Shown: positions 1 through 7,131, numbered from the stretch's first letter. The stretch is DNA of 16,730 nt from an uncultured Methanobrevibacter sp. (GCF_900314615.1 NZ_OMWA01000033.1:1-16730); one strand, 5' to 3'. The notes: a model not told the origin generated them from the letters alone. Numbers and translations are program-made.

Positions 1-43
1 AAAAACTATTTAAAAGTTAATAAAAAAATAGAATACCCAACTT

Positions 44-90
44 ACAATTCATCCACAACTTACAGAAGTTGTGGTATTCTTGCATTATTA
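44..90. repeat. Perfect 9-bp hairpin with duplicated arm, possible IS200/IS605-type end or terminator
   Basis: CCACAACTT and AAGTTGTGG pair around the loop ACAG (about 55-76). The left arm core CAACTTACA also occurs just upstream, and GAATACC (32-38) is complementary to GGTATTC (74-80), so two exclusive foldings are possible. Read on the minus strand, the order AAGAAT, stem, GG, TGAATT resembles the terminal hairpin at 16642-16664. No scaffold or transposase sequence lies beside it, so this may equally be the terminator of a gene left of the window. Confidence 0.35.
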
Positions 91-234
91 AGATAAAAAC
101 TACCATTTTCAAAAGTAATATTTATTTTAATAGCCCATAAAAAGTTTAATAAAAATATAAAAAATATTTTATTTTTAATCAAATATTCAAAAAAAAACTT
201 AAAATAGCTTTAAATTTGAAACTTTTTTAATAAG

Positions 235-243
235 TTATATATA
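235..243 (+). promoter_or_regulatory. TATA box for the small gene at 281-547
   Basis: TTATATATA is an archaeal TATA-type sequence. Starting about 25 bp downstream, transcription would begin near 264, just before the AGGAGGT ribosome binding site at 267-273. Inferred from sequence and spacing only. Confidence 0.5.
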
Positions 244-280
244 CAGTTAAAAATCAATAGAAATATAGGAGGTAAAAAAT

Positions 281-547
281 ATAGACAAAAAGACAATTGC
301 AGTTATCGCAGTAATCGTAATCTTAGTTGCAGCAATAGGCGTAGGATTATTCCTAACACAGGGAAAAAATACAAAACCTGCAGACACTAAAATTATAAAA
401 AACACATCAAATACTTCTGTTACAAACACAACAAGCCAGAATGTAGCATCAAATTCAACTCCTTCTAATGCATATTACATTGATGAAGATGGTGAAAGAG
501 AGTATTATTATGATGATTACTATGATAATGACGGACCATATGATTAG
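281..547 (+). CDS. Small membrane-anchored protein with an acidic, tyrosine-rich tail; apparent ATA start
   Basis: Function unknown. The frame reads (M)DKKTIAVIAVIVILVAA and onward for 88 codons to TAG at 545-547. It has a short basic start, one hydrophobic segment (about residues 5-25), a Thr/Asn/Ser-rich linker and a C-terminal tail dense in Asp, Glu and Tyr (about residues 68-88). That suits a membrane-anchored protein exposed outside the cell. A perfect AGGAGGT ends 7 nt before ATA at 281-283, exactly where ATG is expected. An in-frame TAG at 266-268 excludes any upstream start, and no ATG, GTG or TTG follows before the hydrophobic segment. The neighbour at 618-1115 begins MDKRTV, so the ATA codon most likely descends from ATG. 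It is either a rare AUA start, a loss-of-start mutation or a base error. A TATA box lies upstream and a terminator overlaps the stop codon. Confidence 0.6.
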   Translation: MDKKTIAVIAVIVILVAAIGVGLFLTQGKNTKPADTKIIKNTSNTSVTNTTSQNVASNSTPSNAYYIDEDGEREYYYDDYYDNDGPYD

Positions 548-583
548 TGAAACAGGAGATTTATCTCCATTCACTCTTTTTTT
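546..583 (+). terminator. Hairpin terminator overlapping the stop codon of 281-547
   Basis: AGTGAA pairs with TTCACT and GGAGA with TCTCC around the loop TTTA, with a small internal loop between the two stems. A run of seven T follows at 577-583. The hairpin begins within the stop codon, so the transcript is very compact. Confidence 0.7.
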
Positions 584-617
584 AATTTAACAACCATCTA
601 CAGGCAATTTTAACCAT

Positions 618-1115
618 TCACTCTACAATCTCTTCAATAATATTCATTTTATCGCACTTTAACATAACAATCCTGCCCTCTTTCATATAGGAAAAACAGT
701 ATCTATCAAATGTCTTGTTCCATGTGCCGTAGTTTACAGGTTCTGTTTTAAACAGTCCATCGACACCGTTTATGGATTTCTGCTGCCAGCTTCCGTCATT
801 AATATCATCCAAATCAATACAATCATCAGATTCCAAAACGCTTATCGACAAAAGCAGCAGATTATTTTGATGGAATGTCTTTTCATATTTTATGACTTTG
901 TGATTTGAAATTTCACTCTGGCTGATTTCGGTTTCATTGTCATCTTCAAGAAATCCCCAGGATACTGTGAAATTCAATCCTCCTACATCAACATCCCTTG
1001 GTTGCGCAAGATGATATTTTGAACCGTATGGAACAGGAGAGTTGTGAACAATTGCAAAGGCAATTATCAACATCACTATGAAAAATACAACTGAAAATAC
1101 TGTCCTTTTGTCCAT
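618..1115 (-). CDS. Hypothetical membrane-anchored extracytoplasmic protein
   Basis: Not recognised as a named family. The 165-residue product starts MDKRTVFSVVFFIVMLIIAF: a charged N-terminus and one uncleaved-looking transmembrane segment (about 6-24). A soluble, mostly acidic domain follows, with Cys at about residues 98, 139 and 154. Its C-terminal half (KSINGVDGLF, then an aromatic FSYMKEGRIVML strand, then IIEEIVE) has the same layout as the exported protein at 1222-1625 (KNVSGVEGLY, FIFVYSSDNQFVQV, LLEQVV). The two are probably distant paralogues. The start ATG at 1113-1115 has only a weak ribosome binding site (AAGTGA). A minus-strand TATA box lies at 1164-1172. Confidence 0.75.
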   Translation of the reverse strand: MDKRTVFSVVFFIVMLIIAFAIVHNSPVPYGSKYHLAQPRDVDVGGLNFTVSWGFLEDDNETEISQSEISNHKVIKYEKTFHQNNLLLLSISVLESDDCIDLDDINDGSWQQKSINGVDGLFKTEPVNYGTWNKTFDRYCFSYMKEGRIVMLKCDKMNIIEEIVE

Positions 1116-1163
1116 TCAAATCACTTAAAAAAAAATGTAATATAATTATACTTGGCAAAAAGA

Positions 1164-1172
1164 CTATTTAAA
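1164..1172 (-). promoter_or_regulatory. TATA box for 618-1115
   Basis: TTTAAATAG on the minus strand, about 53 bp upstream of the ATG at 1113-1115. The predicted transcript start near 1143 gives a leader of about 28 nt. Confidence 0.5.
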
Positions 1173-1221
1173 TTTAATGGTGCGATTTAAATTAAAAAAA
1201 TAAAAAAGAAAAAGTATGAGC

Positions 1222-1625
1222 TTATTTAGCTACTACTTGTTCTAATAATTCTACACTTGGTGCATCAACTTGTACAAACTGATTATCAGATGAGTAAACG
1301 AAAATGAAACGTCCGTCTTTTTCAGTATAAAGACCTTCAACGCCACTGACATTTTTCATTACTGTATTTCCAGATGGAGATAAGTCAACACCTTTTTCTG
1401 GAAGGAATGTGTCAACAGTAATGTTTTTATCACCGTTTACTAAAACTGTTCTGTTCATTTGAGCGCTGACTCCTGAAAAGTCAGATGCTTTATTTACCAC
1501 TTTTTGTGAATCATCTGCTGTAAAACCGTTTGGTGTATTGAATTTAGGTTCAGCTGATACAAAGCTTAATGTAGCTACAACAGCGATTAAAATAAAAAGC
1601 AAACTAATATTTTTTTTGCATTCAT
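1222..1625 (-). CDS. Exported small protein with its signal peptide frameshifted at an A8 tract
   Basis: Function unknown. The downstream frame (stop at 1222-1224) encodes a hydrophobic segment LLFILIAVVATLSFVSA followed by a mature domain of about 108 residues. That frame has no ATG: its first usable codon is TTG at 1600-1602, with no ribosome binding site. A good site (AAAGGTGA) instead precedes ATG at 1623-1625. That ATG opens MNAKKILVCFLF and then meets TAA. The two frames meet in a run of eight A (minus strand). One extra A, or a -1 slip there, gives MNAKKNISLLFILIAVV and a normal signal peptide ending near SAEP. The mature domain shares its C-terminal module with 618-1115. This could be phase variation, slippage, real decay or a homopolymer sequencing error. 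Confidence 0.65.
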
Positions 1626-1641
1626 TTTTTCACCTTTATTG

Positions 1642-1663
1642 AACAATAATTAAAATTATTGTT
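1642..1663. repeat. 10-bp inverted repeat in the leader of 1222-1625
   Basis: AACAATAATT and AATTATTGTT flank the dinucleotide AA. The repeat sits between the predicted TATA box and the ribosome binding site of the minus-strand gene, at the expected transcript start. It could be an operator or a 5' hairpin. AT-rich composition lowers confidence. Confidence 0.4.
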
Positions 1664-1681
1664 AATGTTTATTTTAACTAT

Positions 1682-1699
1682 AAACATATAAATATGTTT
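1682..1699 (-). promoter_or_regulatory. Palindrome containing the TATA box of 1222-1625
   Basis: AAACATAT and ATATGTTT are separated by AA, a perfect 8-bp inverted repeat with ATTTATAT inside. On the minus strand it lies about 60-75 bp upstream of the ATG at 1625, a plausible promoter position. Confidence 0.4.
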
Positions 1700-1748
1700 T
1701 GTAAAATAAGTTGAATAATCTATTAAACTGTTAAAAATTATTTTTAAA

Positions 1749-1789
1749 AATGTGAAAAACAACCCTGAATCAGGGTCGTTAATCACATT
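1749..1789 (-). terminator. Compound 41-nt hairpin, likely 3' end of the glutamate synthase operon
   Basis: ACCCTGA and TCAGGGT form the inner stem around a single base. AAC and GTT extend it, and AATGTGA (1749-1755) pairs with TCACATT (1783-1789) outside. On the minus strand a T5 run follows. It lies about 120 bp beyond the stop of the 881-residue gene and upstream of the 1222-1625 promoter, so it is best read as the operon terminator. A binding site or small RNA is possible. Confidence 0.5.
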
Positions 1790-1857
1790 GGAATTTTGTC
1801 ATACGGTTTGTTTTTATTTGAAAAATCTTTTTTTTTAAAAAAATTATTGCAAATAAA

Positions 1858-1867
1858 AAGGCATATG
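1858..1867 (+). repeat. Extra copy of the AAGGCATATG element
   Basis: AAGGCATATG, preceded by ATTATT about 8 bp upstream, repeats on the plus strand the element found three times on the minus strand at 8757-8832. It lies just beyond the 3' end of the operon those copies precede. One 10-base match could be chance. Confidence 0.3.
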
Positions 1868-1887
1868 TCCCACCCGCCTGCCCTAAA

Positions 1888-1910
1888 TATAATGAATTTA
1901 ATTCATTATA
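1888..1910 (-). terminator. 11-bp palindrome just after the stop of the PEP-binding gene
   Basis: TATAATGAATT and AATTCATTATA flank one central base, directly after the TGA at 1912-1914. The next minus-strand bases are GC-rich and a T5 run follows near 1855-1859. It may act as a terminator or as an RNA 3'-stabilising hairpin. Confidence 0.4.
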
Positions 1911-1911
1911 A

Positions 1912-4557
1912 TCATTTGAAGATGCACATTGTTTCATCCCTGTTCATATCATGATAGAACTCTGCTGCATCTCCTTCAAATTCTATTACCTGCACCATCT
2001 CATATATCTCATCACTCAGATTCGGATTGATATCCTTTAGGATGTTATCATGTTCATAGAGCATGTCCCTGTTGAATTCAATTTTCTTCTCATTTTCAAA
2101 CAGAGCCCCATAGTATATTTCAGCTTCCACAAGATCCTGGAACATATGGCTTCCAAAGGAAAGCTCAGGCATGTATCCAACTTCACTGTAGGCCTCTTCA
2201 AGAATTGCCGTAAAGTGGCTGATATCTGCAAACACCACAGGAATTCCAAGCTCCGGTGAAGATGTGCCTATTCTTCCGGGAACTATGAGAATTGCAGTTT
2301 TTCTCTTATCCCTGCAGTATGCGTTAACGTCACTGATTACCCGTGAGAGTGAACTTTTCTGTGCATATGGATATTCATAATACCTGTGGGGATCAACATA
2401 ACATATTGCATCTACCTTATTTTTTCGTGACATTCCCATTGAGGATTCCCTGATATGGAAGAATACGTTTTTATCTTCAGGCATTTCAATGGCTTCATTG
2501 TTTGTTGAAACCTGCAGAGGTCTGCACTGTAAAAGATTAATGTTGAAAGAGTTGTCCTCACCTACATTTACAGTGTATTCTATATCGACCGGATAGTCAT
2601 ATGCAGTCTCCAAAGTATTGAGAATTTCCTTCATCACATCAATGAATTTAGTGTTTTTGACAATTCCTTCACAGTTGACAAATACTATTTCACGACGCTG
2701 CCCACGGTCACGAAACATCCTTTCGGCTTCCTTGTCATGTTCTACAAGAACTTTTTTTGCATATCTTGGAATAACGTCAAGCCCTTCATCTACAGCAACG
2801 TCATGAAGAGATATATTTTTCAAATCAATCACGTCAAGATAGTGCTGTGAGTATCTGTGCTTTTCCTTGATGTCCTTTGCCATTGTAACTTCAGGCCTGT
2901 CCAGATTTATGATTCTCGGATAGTCCTTTTTGGTCCTGTCAACAGCTTTTGTTCCAAGACCCATTACAAGTCTGAGCATTCCTTTGCTGTTGTCCATATC
3001 GGGAAGTGGAGAATATGGACTGTATGAAAATCCCACGCCTGCTGCAGTCGGGAAGAGATAGTCTCCGTAATAGGAACCTGAAACCCTTTGTACAAGAAGT
3101 GCCATCTGCTCATCGGTATCATCAAGGCCGTTGAGTTTCCTATACTCGAGAGCGGAAATGTTCATGGTACTTGAATATACTATTTTAACTGCCTCTTCAA
3201 ATGCTTCAAGACGCTCTTCAAGAGATCCCCTGTTGACACAGAATACTGATTCGTATTTTCCTGCAAATGCGTTTCCGTATCCGTCTTCAAGAAAACTGCT
3301 TGAGCGTACAATAATAGGATTCTGTCCGAAATAGTCCAAGATATGTATGAATTCCTTTTTTATTTCATCGGAAAATGTTCCGTTTTTAAGTGCTTCTTCC
3401 AGTTCTTTTCCGTATTTGTAATATCCGTCCTTTGTTCTCTGCTTTACCCTTAAATCCCAAAGGTCATTGGAGACTATATATGTGTAGAACAAATCGGAAC
3501 CAATATAGAATGAATCGTCAGGCTCGAATATATTGCTGTAAATTTCAGGGCAATTCTTTTCGATGATTTTTCTTGCAAGAAGCATACCACAGGATTTACC
3601 TCCTACAAGTCCGCTTCCCACCCGTCGGTCGTATATGGTAGTGTAATCCTCGAATGTGAAATATTCCTTGATTTTAGAAAGCATCTTTTCATCTTTGGTC
3701 ATCATGAGCTCACAAATCTTATCGCACTCATCATCGATATTTTCGCCTTCACTATACTTCATTCTCACCTGAAGCATGTACCTCTCCCAGCTGTCCAGTA
3801 TCTGACCGTTCTGATACTTATCTGAGTCATTGATTGTCTTGTAGTATCTGCTTACTTCCTGACCGTCCTGAAGAGCCTTTACAAGACCGGTTACAGGATT
3901 GAACTTATGGCCTAAAAACATTGTCTGGGAGTATCTGTTCCATACCTTCAATGGTGAAACGTAGACCTCTTCCGGAGAACTGGAGTAAACGTTAAGGAAA
4001 AGCTGTGTTGTTTCACGGATTTTGGCTATTGCATCATAGGAATGTCTTCCACGTATAATCGGGAAGTATGCCACAGTATCAAGTGAAAACAGAAATGGAC
4101 ATGTTACCTTAAAGAAGTTTCCCATCATCAAATCTGTTGACCAGACAGCCTGAAGGTCACTTAGACAGTCAAAGACATAGAATGCATCGTATCCTTCCTT
4201 TTCTATGATTCTGTGGACTTCAAGGGTAAATGTCTCAAACTGATTATATGGATTTACCATATATATCCTGATGCCGTCACGTTCAATCATTGCAAATTCT
4301 GTGTCGGGATTGTCCTGTTCGGCTTCAAGAAGCCTGAAATCATCATCGCTCATCTCTATCAGTGGAGGGTGATTTGCAAAGCGGATGTATATCAAGTTTC
4401 TTTTATCTTCTTTTGCCTGTCTGATATATGGGTTTACAAAGTATGAAAACTCGTTGAGGTTTGTAACGTTCCATACAACATTATCCCCCAGACGGATATT
4501 GTCTAGAGCACTGTCAAGTCCCGGAATTCCTGATTTGATTCTGTCAAACGCAGCCAT
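1912..4557 (-). CDS. PEP/pyruvate-binding-domain protein with a KaiC-like N-terminus, last gene of the glutamate synthase operon
   Basis: An 881-residue protein. Residues 1-230 look like a RecA/KaiC-type domain: GIPGLD at 10-15 and a Walker B-like AFYVFD at 125-130. The P-loop position reads GDNVVWNVT and lacks the GKT of an active loop. Residues about 315-690 match the ATP-grasp-like nucleotide-binding domain of PEP synthase and pyruvate phosphate dikinase: VGGKSCGM at 318-325, then IIVRSSSFLEDG at 415-426 and AGKYES at 432-437. The C-terminal part carries PGRIGTSSPELGIPVVF. I see no phosphohistidine domain motif and no PEP-binding TIM barrel, so it is not a complete PEP synthase. The start ATG has GGAG 8 nt upstream, and the gene begins 18 nt after the glutamate synthase core gene, so the two are cotranscribed. 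A regulatory or kinase-like role in nitrogen or carbon balance is inferred only; the substrate is unknown. Confidence 0.8.
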   Translation of the reverse strand: MAAFDRIKSGIPGLDSALDNIRLGDNVVWNVTNLNEFSYFVNPYIRQAKEDKRNLIYIRFANHPPLIEMSDDDFRLLEAEQDNPDTEFAMIERDGIRIYMVNPYNQFETFTLEVHRIIEKEGYDAFYVFDCLSDLQAVWSTDLMMGNFFKVTCPFLFSLDTVAYFPIIRGRHSYDAIAKIRETTQLFLNVYSSSPEEVYVSPLKVWNRYSQTMFLGHKFNPVTGLVKALQDGQEVSRYYKTINDSDKYQNGQILDSWERYMLQVRMKYSEGENIDDECDKICELMMTKDEKMLSKIKEYFTFEDYTTIYDRRVGSGLVGGKSCGMLLARKIIEKNCPEIYSNIFEPDDSFYIGSDLFYTYIVSNDLWDLRVKQRTKDGYYKYGKELEEALKNGTFSDEIKKEFIHILDYFGQNPIIVRSSSFLEDGYGNAFAGKYESVFCVNRGSLEERLEAFEEAVKIVYSSTMNISALEYRKLNGLDDTDEQMALLVQRVSGSYYGDYLFPTAAGVGFSYSPYSPLPDMDNSKGMLRLVMGLGTKAVDRTKKDYPRIINLDRPEVTMAKDIKEKHRYSQHYLDVIDLKNISLHDVAVDEGLDVIPRYAKKVLVEHDKEAERMFRDRGQRREIVFVNCEGIVKNTKFIDVMKEILNTLETAYDYPVDIEYTVNVGEDNSFNINLLQCRPLQVSTNNEAIEMPEDKNVFFHIRESSMGMSRKNKVDAICYVDPHRYYEYPYAQKSSLSRVISDVNAYCRDKRKTAILIVPGRIGTSSPELGIPVVFADISHFTAILEEAYSEVGYMPELSFGSHMFQDLVEAEIYYGALFENEKKIEFNRDMLYEHDNILKDINPNLSDEIYEMVQVIEFEGDAAEFYHDMNRDETMCIFK

Positions 4558-4575
4558 AATAACATCTCCTTAATT

Positions 4576-6063
4576 TTAATGCTGTTTGCTTACCATCGGT
4601 ACTCCTGTCAGCTCGCAGGCTTCCATGGTCAGTGAGACCAGATCTTCCCGTTCAAGATTTTCTATATCAGTATTACCTGCCTGCTGAGTCAGTGAGGATA
4701 CCTCCTGTGTCATTGCTTCAATATAGTTTGCAACCTGCTGGCCTTTTCTTATAGGATCAAGTCTTCTTCTAAGCACCCTGTCCTGTGTTGCAATTCCTTT
4801 CGGACATATTCCTTCAGAACATGACTGGCATACTTTACATCCTATGGATATCAGTGCGGATGTAGCTACATATACTGCATCAGCACCTAGAGCTATTGCT
4901 TTTGCAACATCGGCACCTGACCGGATTCCTCCTGCAGCAACAAGGCTCACTTCACTTCTTAAATTGATTTCCTTTAAAGCGTCATCTGCCTTGACGATTG
5001 CTTCTATTGTTGGAATACCCGCATGTTCTGTAACCACTTCAGGACTTGCACCGGTTCCTCCCTGCATACCATCAACAACAATCATATCCGCACCTGCCTT
5101 TGCAGCGATTTTAACGTCCTGTTCAACTCTTCCTGATGCAAATTTGACAATGATAGGTATTTTCCAGTCTGTAATTTCCCTTAGCTGGTCGATTTTCATT
5201 CCCAAATCTTCAGGACCTACTATGTCCATGTGTCTTGCAGGACTTAATGCTGATGTCCCTTCCGGAATATTACGAACTCTTGCAACTTCTGCTGTTACCT
5301 TATGGGCCAGAAGGTGTCCTCCCATACCTGATTTTGCACCCTGACCTATTTTTATCTCAACTGCTTCCGCATTATTTAAATATTCTGCTGAAACACCGAA
5401 ACGACCTGATGCATACTGTGCGATGAGCTTGTCGGCGTAATGCCTTTCTTCGGGAAGCATTCCTCCTTCACCGGTGTTGGTAATAGTTCCCACTTTACTG
5501 CTTCCGATTGCCAGTGCTATTTTTGCCTCTTTGCTTAATGCACCAAAAGACATTGCCCCAATCATTATAGGAGTGTCTATTTCTATCGGATTTTCAGCAA
5601 ATCTGTCACCTAAAACCACTGAAGTTTTGCATGTTTCCCTGTAGGAGTCAATCGGAGGTCGTGATACCTGTGCAGGAAGTATGCTTAAATCATCAAATGT
5701 AGGAATTTTACGTGTTAGTCCACATCCCCTAACTTTATATGAACCTGTCTGGCTTTTACGTTTTATTTCAACCATTGTTGAGTTTGACCAGACACCTCTT
5801 CCTTCATCTACAAGAGGCCTTACATATATAGCATGTGTAGGACACATCTCTTCACAGATTTTACATCCCACACAGTTTTCCTGATGTATCGGAAGAGGTT
5901 CATCATTGATTACCTCATATACATCGTGAGGACAGTTTGAATAGCAGCTATAACAGTTTTTACATGCTGATTTTTTAGGATTGTCACATAAATACCAGCA
6001 GCATCCCGGCCGGTCATTGCTCTGTTTGCAGATTTCTATTTTTCTCTCAACAGTAAATGACAT
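4576..6063 (-). CDS. gltB: Archaeal glutamate synthase core subunit (FMN, Fe-S), GltB domain 2 type
   Basis: Catalyses reductive transfer of an amino group to 2-oxoglutarate, forming glutamate from ammonia delivered by the amidotransferase subunit. The 495-residue protein has two N-terminal [4Fe-4S] ferredoxin motifs (Cys34, 37, 40, 44 and Cys64, 67, 70, 74). The FMN-binding alpha/beta barrel covers about residues 150-405, with MSFGALSKEA at 171-180, NTGEGGMLPEER at 196-207, KFASGRVE at 307-314 and DGMQGGTGASP at 331-341. Cys409, 412, 415 and 420 follow in the CxxCxxCxxxxCPKG arrangement of the glutamate synthase Fe-S site. Bacterial GltB joins this core to the amidotransferase and GXGXG domains; here they are separate genes just upstream. 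The start ATG overlaps the upstream TAA by one base (TAATG) and GGAGGT precedes it, so translation is probably coupled. Confidence 0.93.
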   Translation of the reverse strand: MSFTVERKIEICKQSNDRPGCCWYLCDNPKKSACKNCYSCYSNCPHDVYEVINDEPLPIHQENCVGCKICEEMCPTHAIYVRPLVDEGRGVWSNSTMVEIKRKSQTGSYKVRGCGLTRKIPTFDDLSILPAQVSRPPIDSYRETCKTSVVLGDRFAENPIEIDTPIMIGAMSFGALSKEAKIALAIGSSKVGTITNTGEGGMLPEERHYADKLIAQYASGRFGVSAEYLNNAEAVEIKIGQGAKSGMGGHLLAHKVTAEVARVRNIPEGTSALSPARHMDIVGPEDLGMKIDQLREITDWKIPIIVKFASGRVEQDVKIAAKAGADMIVVDGMQGGTGASPEVVTEHAGIPTIEAIVKADDALKEINLRSEVSLVAAGGIRSGADVAKAIALGADAVYVATSALISIGCKVCQSCSEGICPKGIATQDRVLRRRLDPIRKGQQVANYIEAMTQEVSSLTQQAGNTDIENLEREDLVSLTMEACELTGVPMVSKQH

Positions 6064-7127
6064 TAGTTAACCTCCTCTTTTAGCGGTTTGAAAACCGGAC
6101 ACACTGAATATTTTGTTCCTCCGGATTTTACAACTTCATCTATTTCATCTGTCAGTTTTGCATAAGGTTTCCATGCAAGTTCATCCTTTTTATCTACAAT
6201 CAGCGCTTCAGTTATGATGCCTTTGGTTAGAAGATAGTCTAGAAGTGTTGTAACGATTGATCCGTCCTGACCCTGGGAATGCTTAAGTGATTTGACTGTA
6301 AGCACTTTAATATAATCTCCAATCGGTTTTGAATTGTCATTTCTCAGATTGCATGGTATGAATGTTCTAGGACACACTGCAAAGCATGCATGACAGTCAT
6401 CTGTGCATTGCCCTCTCATTATCGGTTTTGTATCATCGATTGTGATGAGATTTTCAGGACATGCATATTCACATGCACCGCAAAGCACACATGCTCCAAC
6501 GTCAATGACATTTGATTTCAAATCCATAAACTGGGAAAGTGCCACTTCATCTGCGATTGAATCGTCAGATTTTTCCCTCTGATACAATACAGGACGTGCA
6601 AGAAACTCTCTTCTTTCAACATATTCAAGATTTTTGCTGATTTTAGAGCCGGCAATTCTTGTTAAAAGTTCAAAGTTTGAATCTGAAAGCTCATTTGCTT
6701 CAATGAATTTATCTTCAATTGCACCGTCAATTATTTCCTGACCTTTTCTTGTTCGAACAATCAGTGTTGACCAGCCGTTATCTGACCCGATAGAACCTAT
6801 GGATATGTCTGATGTTTCAGATGTAAGTTCAACACAGACATTGCAGTTTTTTCTGATGATTCTTTTGGCAACAGACAGTGGAATTTTTACTGTCTCTTTG
6901 GTTTTCAAAAGCAAGGAGATGAATCCTTTGTCTATCTGGAACTTTTCGATATCCTCCATTTTCAGGCCATATTCCTTTAGAAAATTTACAAAGTATTTGT
7001 ATGAGAAGTTTTCCATACAGAAAAGGCCCAGTTTAACATCAATAGGGCTGTCTGTATAATGCTGGAGTTTAGATGCAGCCATTATTTCACATGGTGTTCC
7101 GACCATAGCTATTCTTTTTTCACTCAT
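6063..7127 (-). CDS. FrhB/FdhB-like iron-sulfur flavoprotein subunit of the glutamate synthase cluster
   Basis: Probably the electron-input subunit. The 354-residue protein carries the F420 hydrogenase/dehydrogenase beta-subunit signature: VGTPCEI at 9-15, GLFCMENF at 34-41, CNVC at 95-98 and DISIGSIGSDNGWST at 107-121. Two ferredoxin motifs follow (Cys213, 216, 219, 223 and Cys241, 245, 248, 252). The last 70 residues hold DGSIVTTLLDYLLTKGII (288-305) and GGTKYSVCPVFKPL, which in FrhB and FdhB lie before the GTPC part. The domain order therefore looks circularly permuted. I chose ATG at 7125-7127, which has AGGAG 8 nt upstream, over the upstream in-frame ATG at 7172 that would overlap the previous gene. 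From memory, Methanocaldococcus jannaschii has an FrhB-family gene beside its own glutamate synthase genes. F420H2 as donor is inferred; ferredoxin is an alternative. Confidence 0.8.
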   Translation of the reverse strand: MSEKRIAMVGTPCEIMAASKLQHYTDSPIDVKLGLFCMENFSYKYFVNFLKEYGLKMEDIEKFQIDKGFISLLLKTKETVKIPLSVAKRIIRKNCNVCVELTSETSDISIGSIGSDNGWSTLIVRTRKGQEIIDGAIEDKFIEANELSDSNFELLTRIAGSKISKNLEYVERREFLARPVLYQREKSDDSIADEVALSQFMDLKSNVIDVGACVLCGACEYACPENLITIDDTKPIMRGQCTDDCHACFAVCPRTFIPCNLRNDNSKPIGDYIKVLTVKSLKHSQGQDGSIVTTLLDYLLTKGIITEALIVDKKDELAWKPYAKLTDEIDEVVKSGGTKYSVCPVFKPLKEEVN

Positions 7128-7131
7128 TTTT

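Noticed and set aside
247..429. Minus-strand frame of 60 codons
   Set aside because: It is opposite the plus-strand small gene, which has promoter, ribosome binding site and terminator; the minus frame has none.
1222..1602. TTG at 1600-1602 as the true start of the exported protein
   Set aside because: No ribosome binding site precedes it and the signal peptide would lack its basic N-terminus. The nearby ATG with a good site points to a frameshift instead.
4844..5344. Long plus-strand open frame opposite the glutamate synthase core
   Set aside because: It is antisense to a strongly conserved gene, has no ribosome binding site, and its open length follows from the codon pattern of the real gene.
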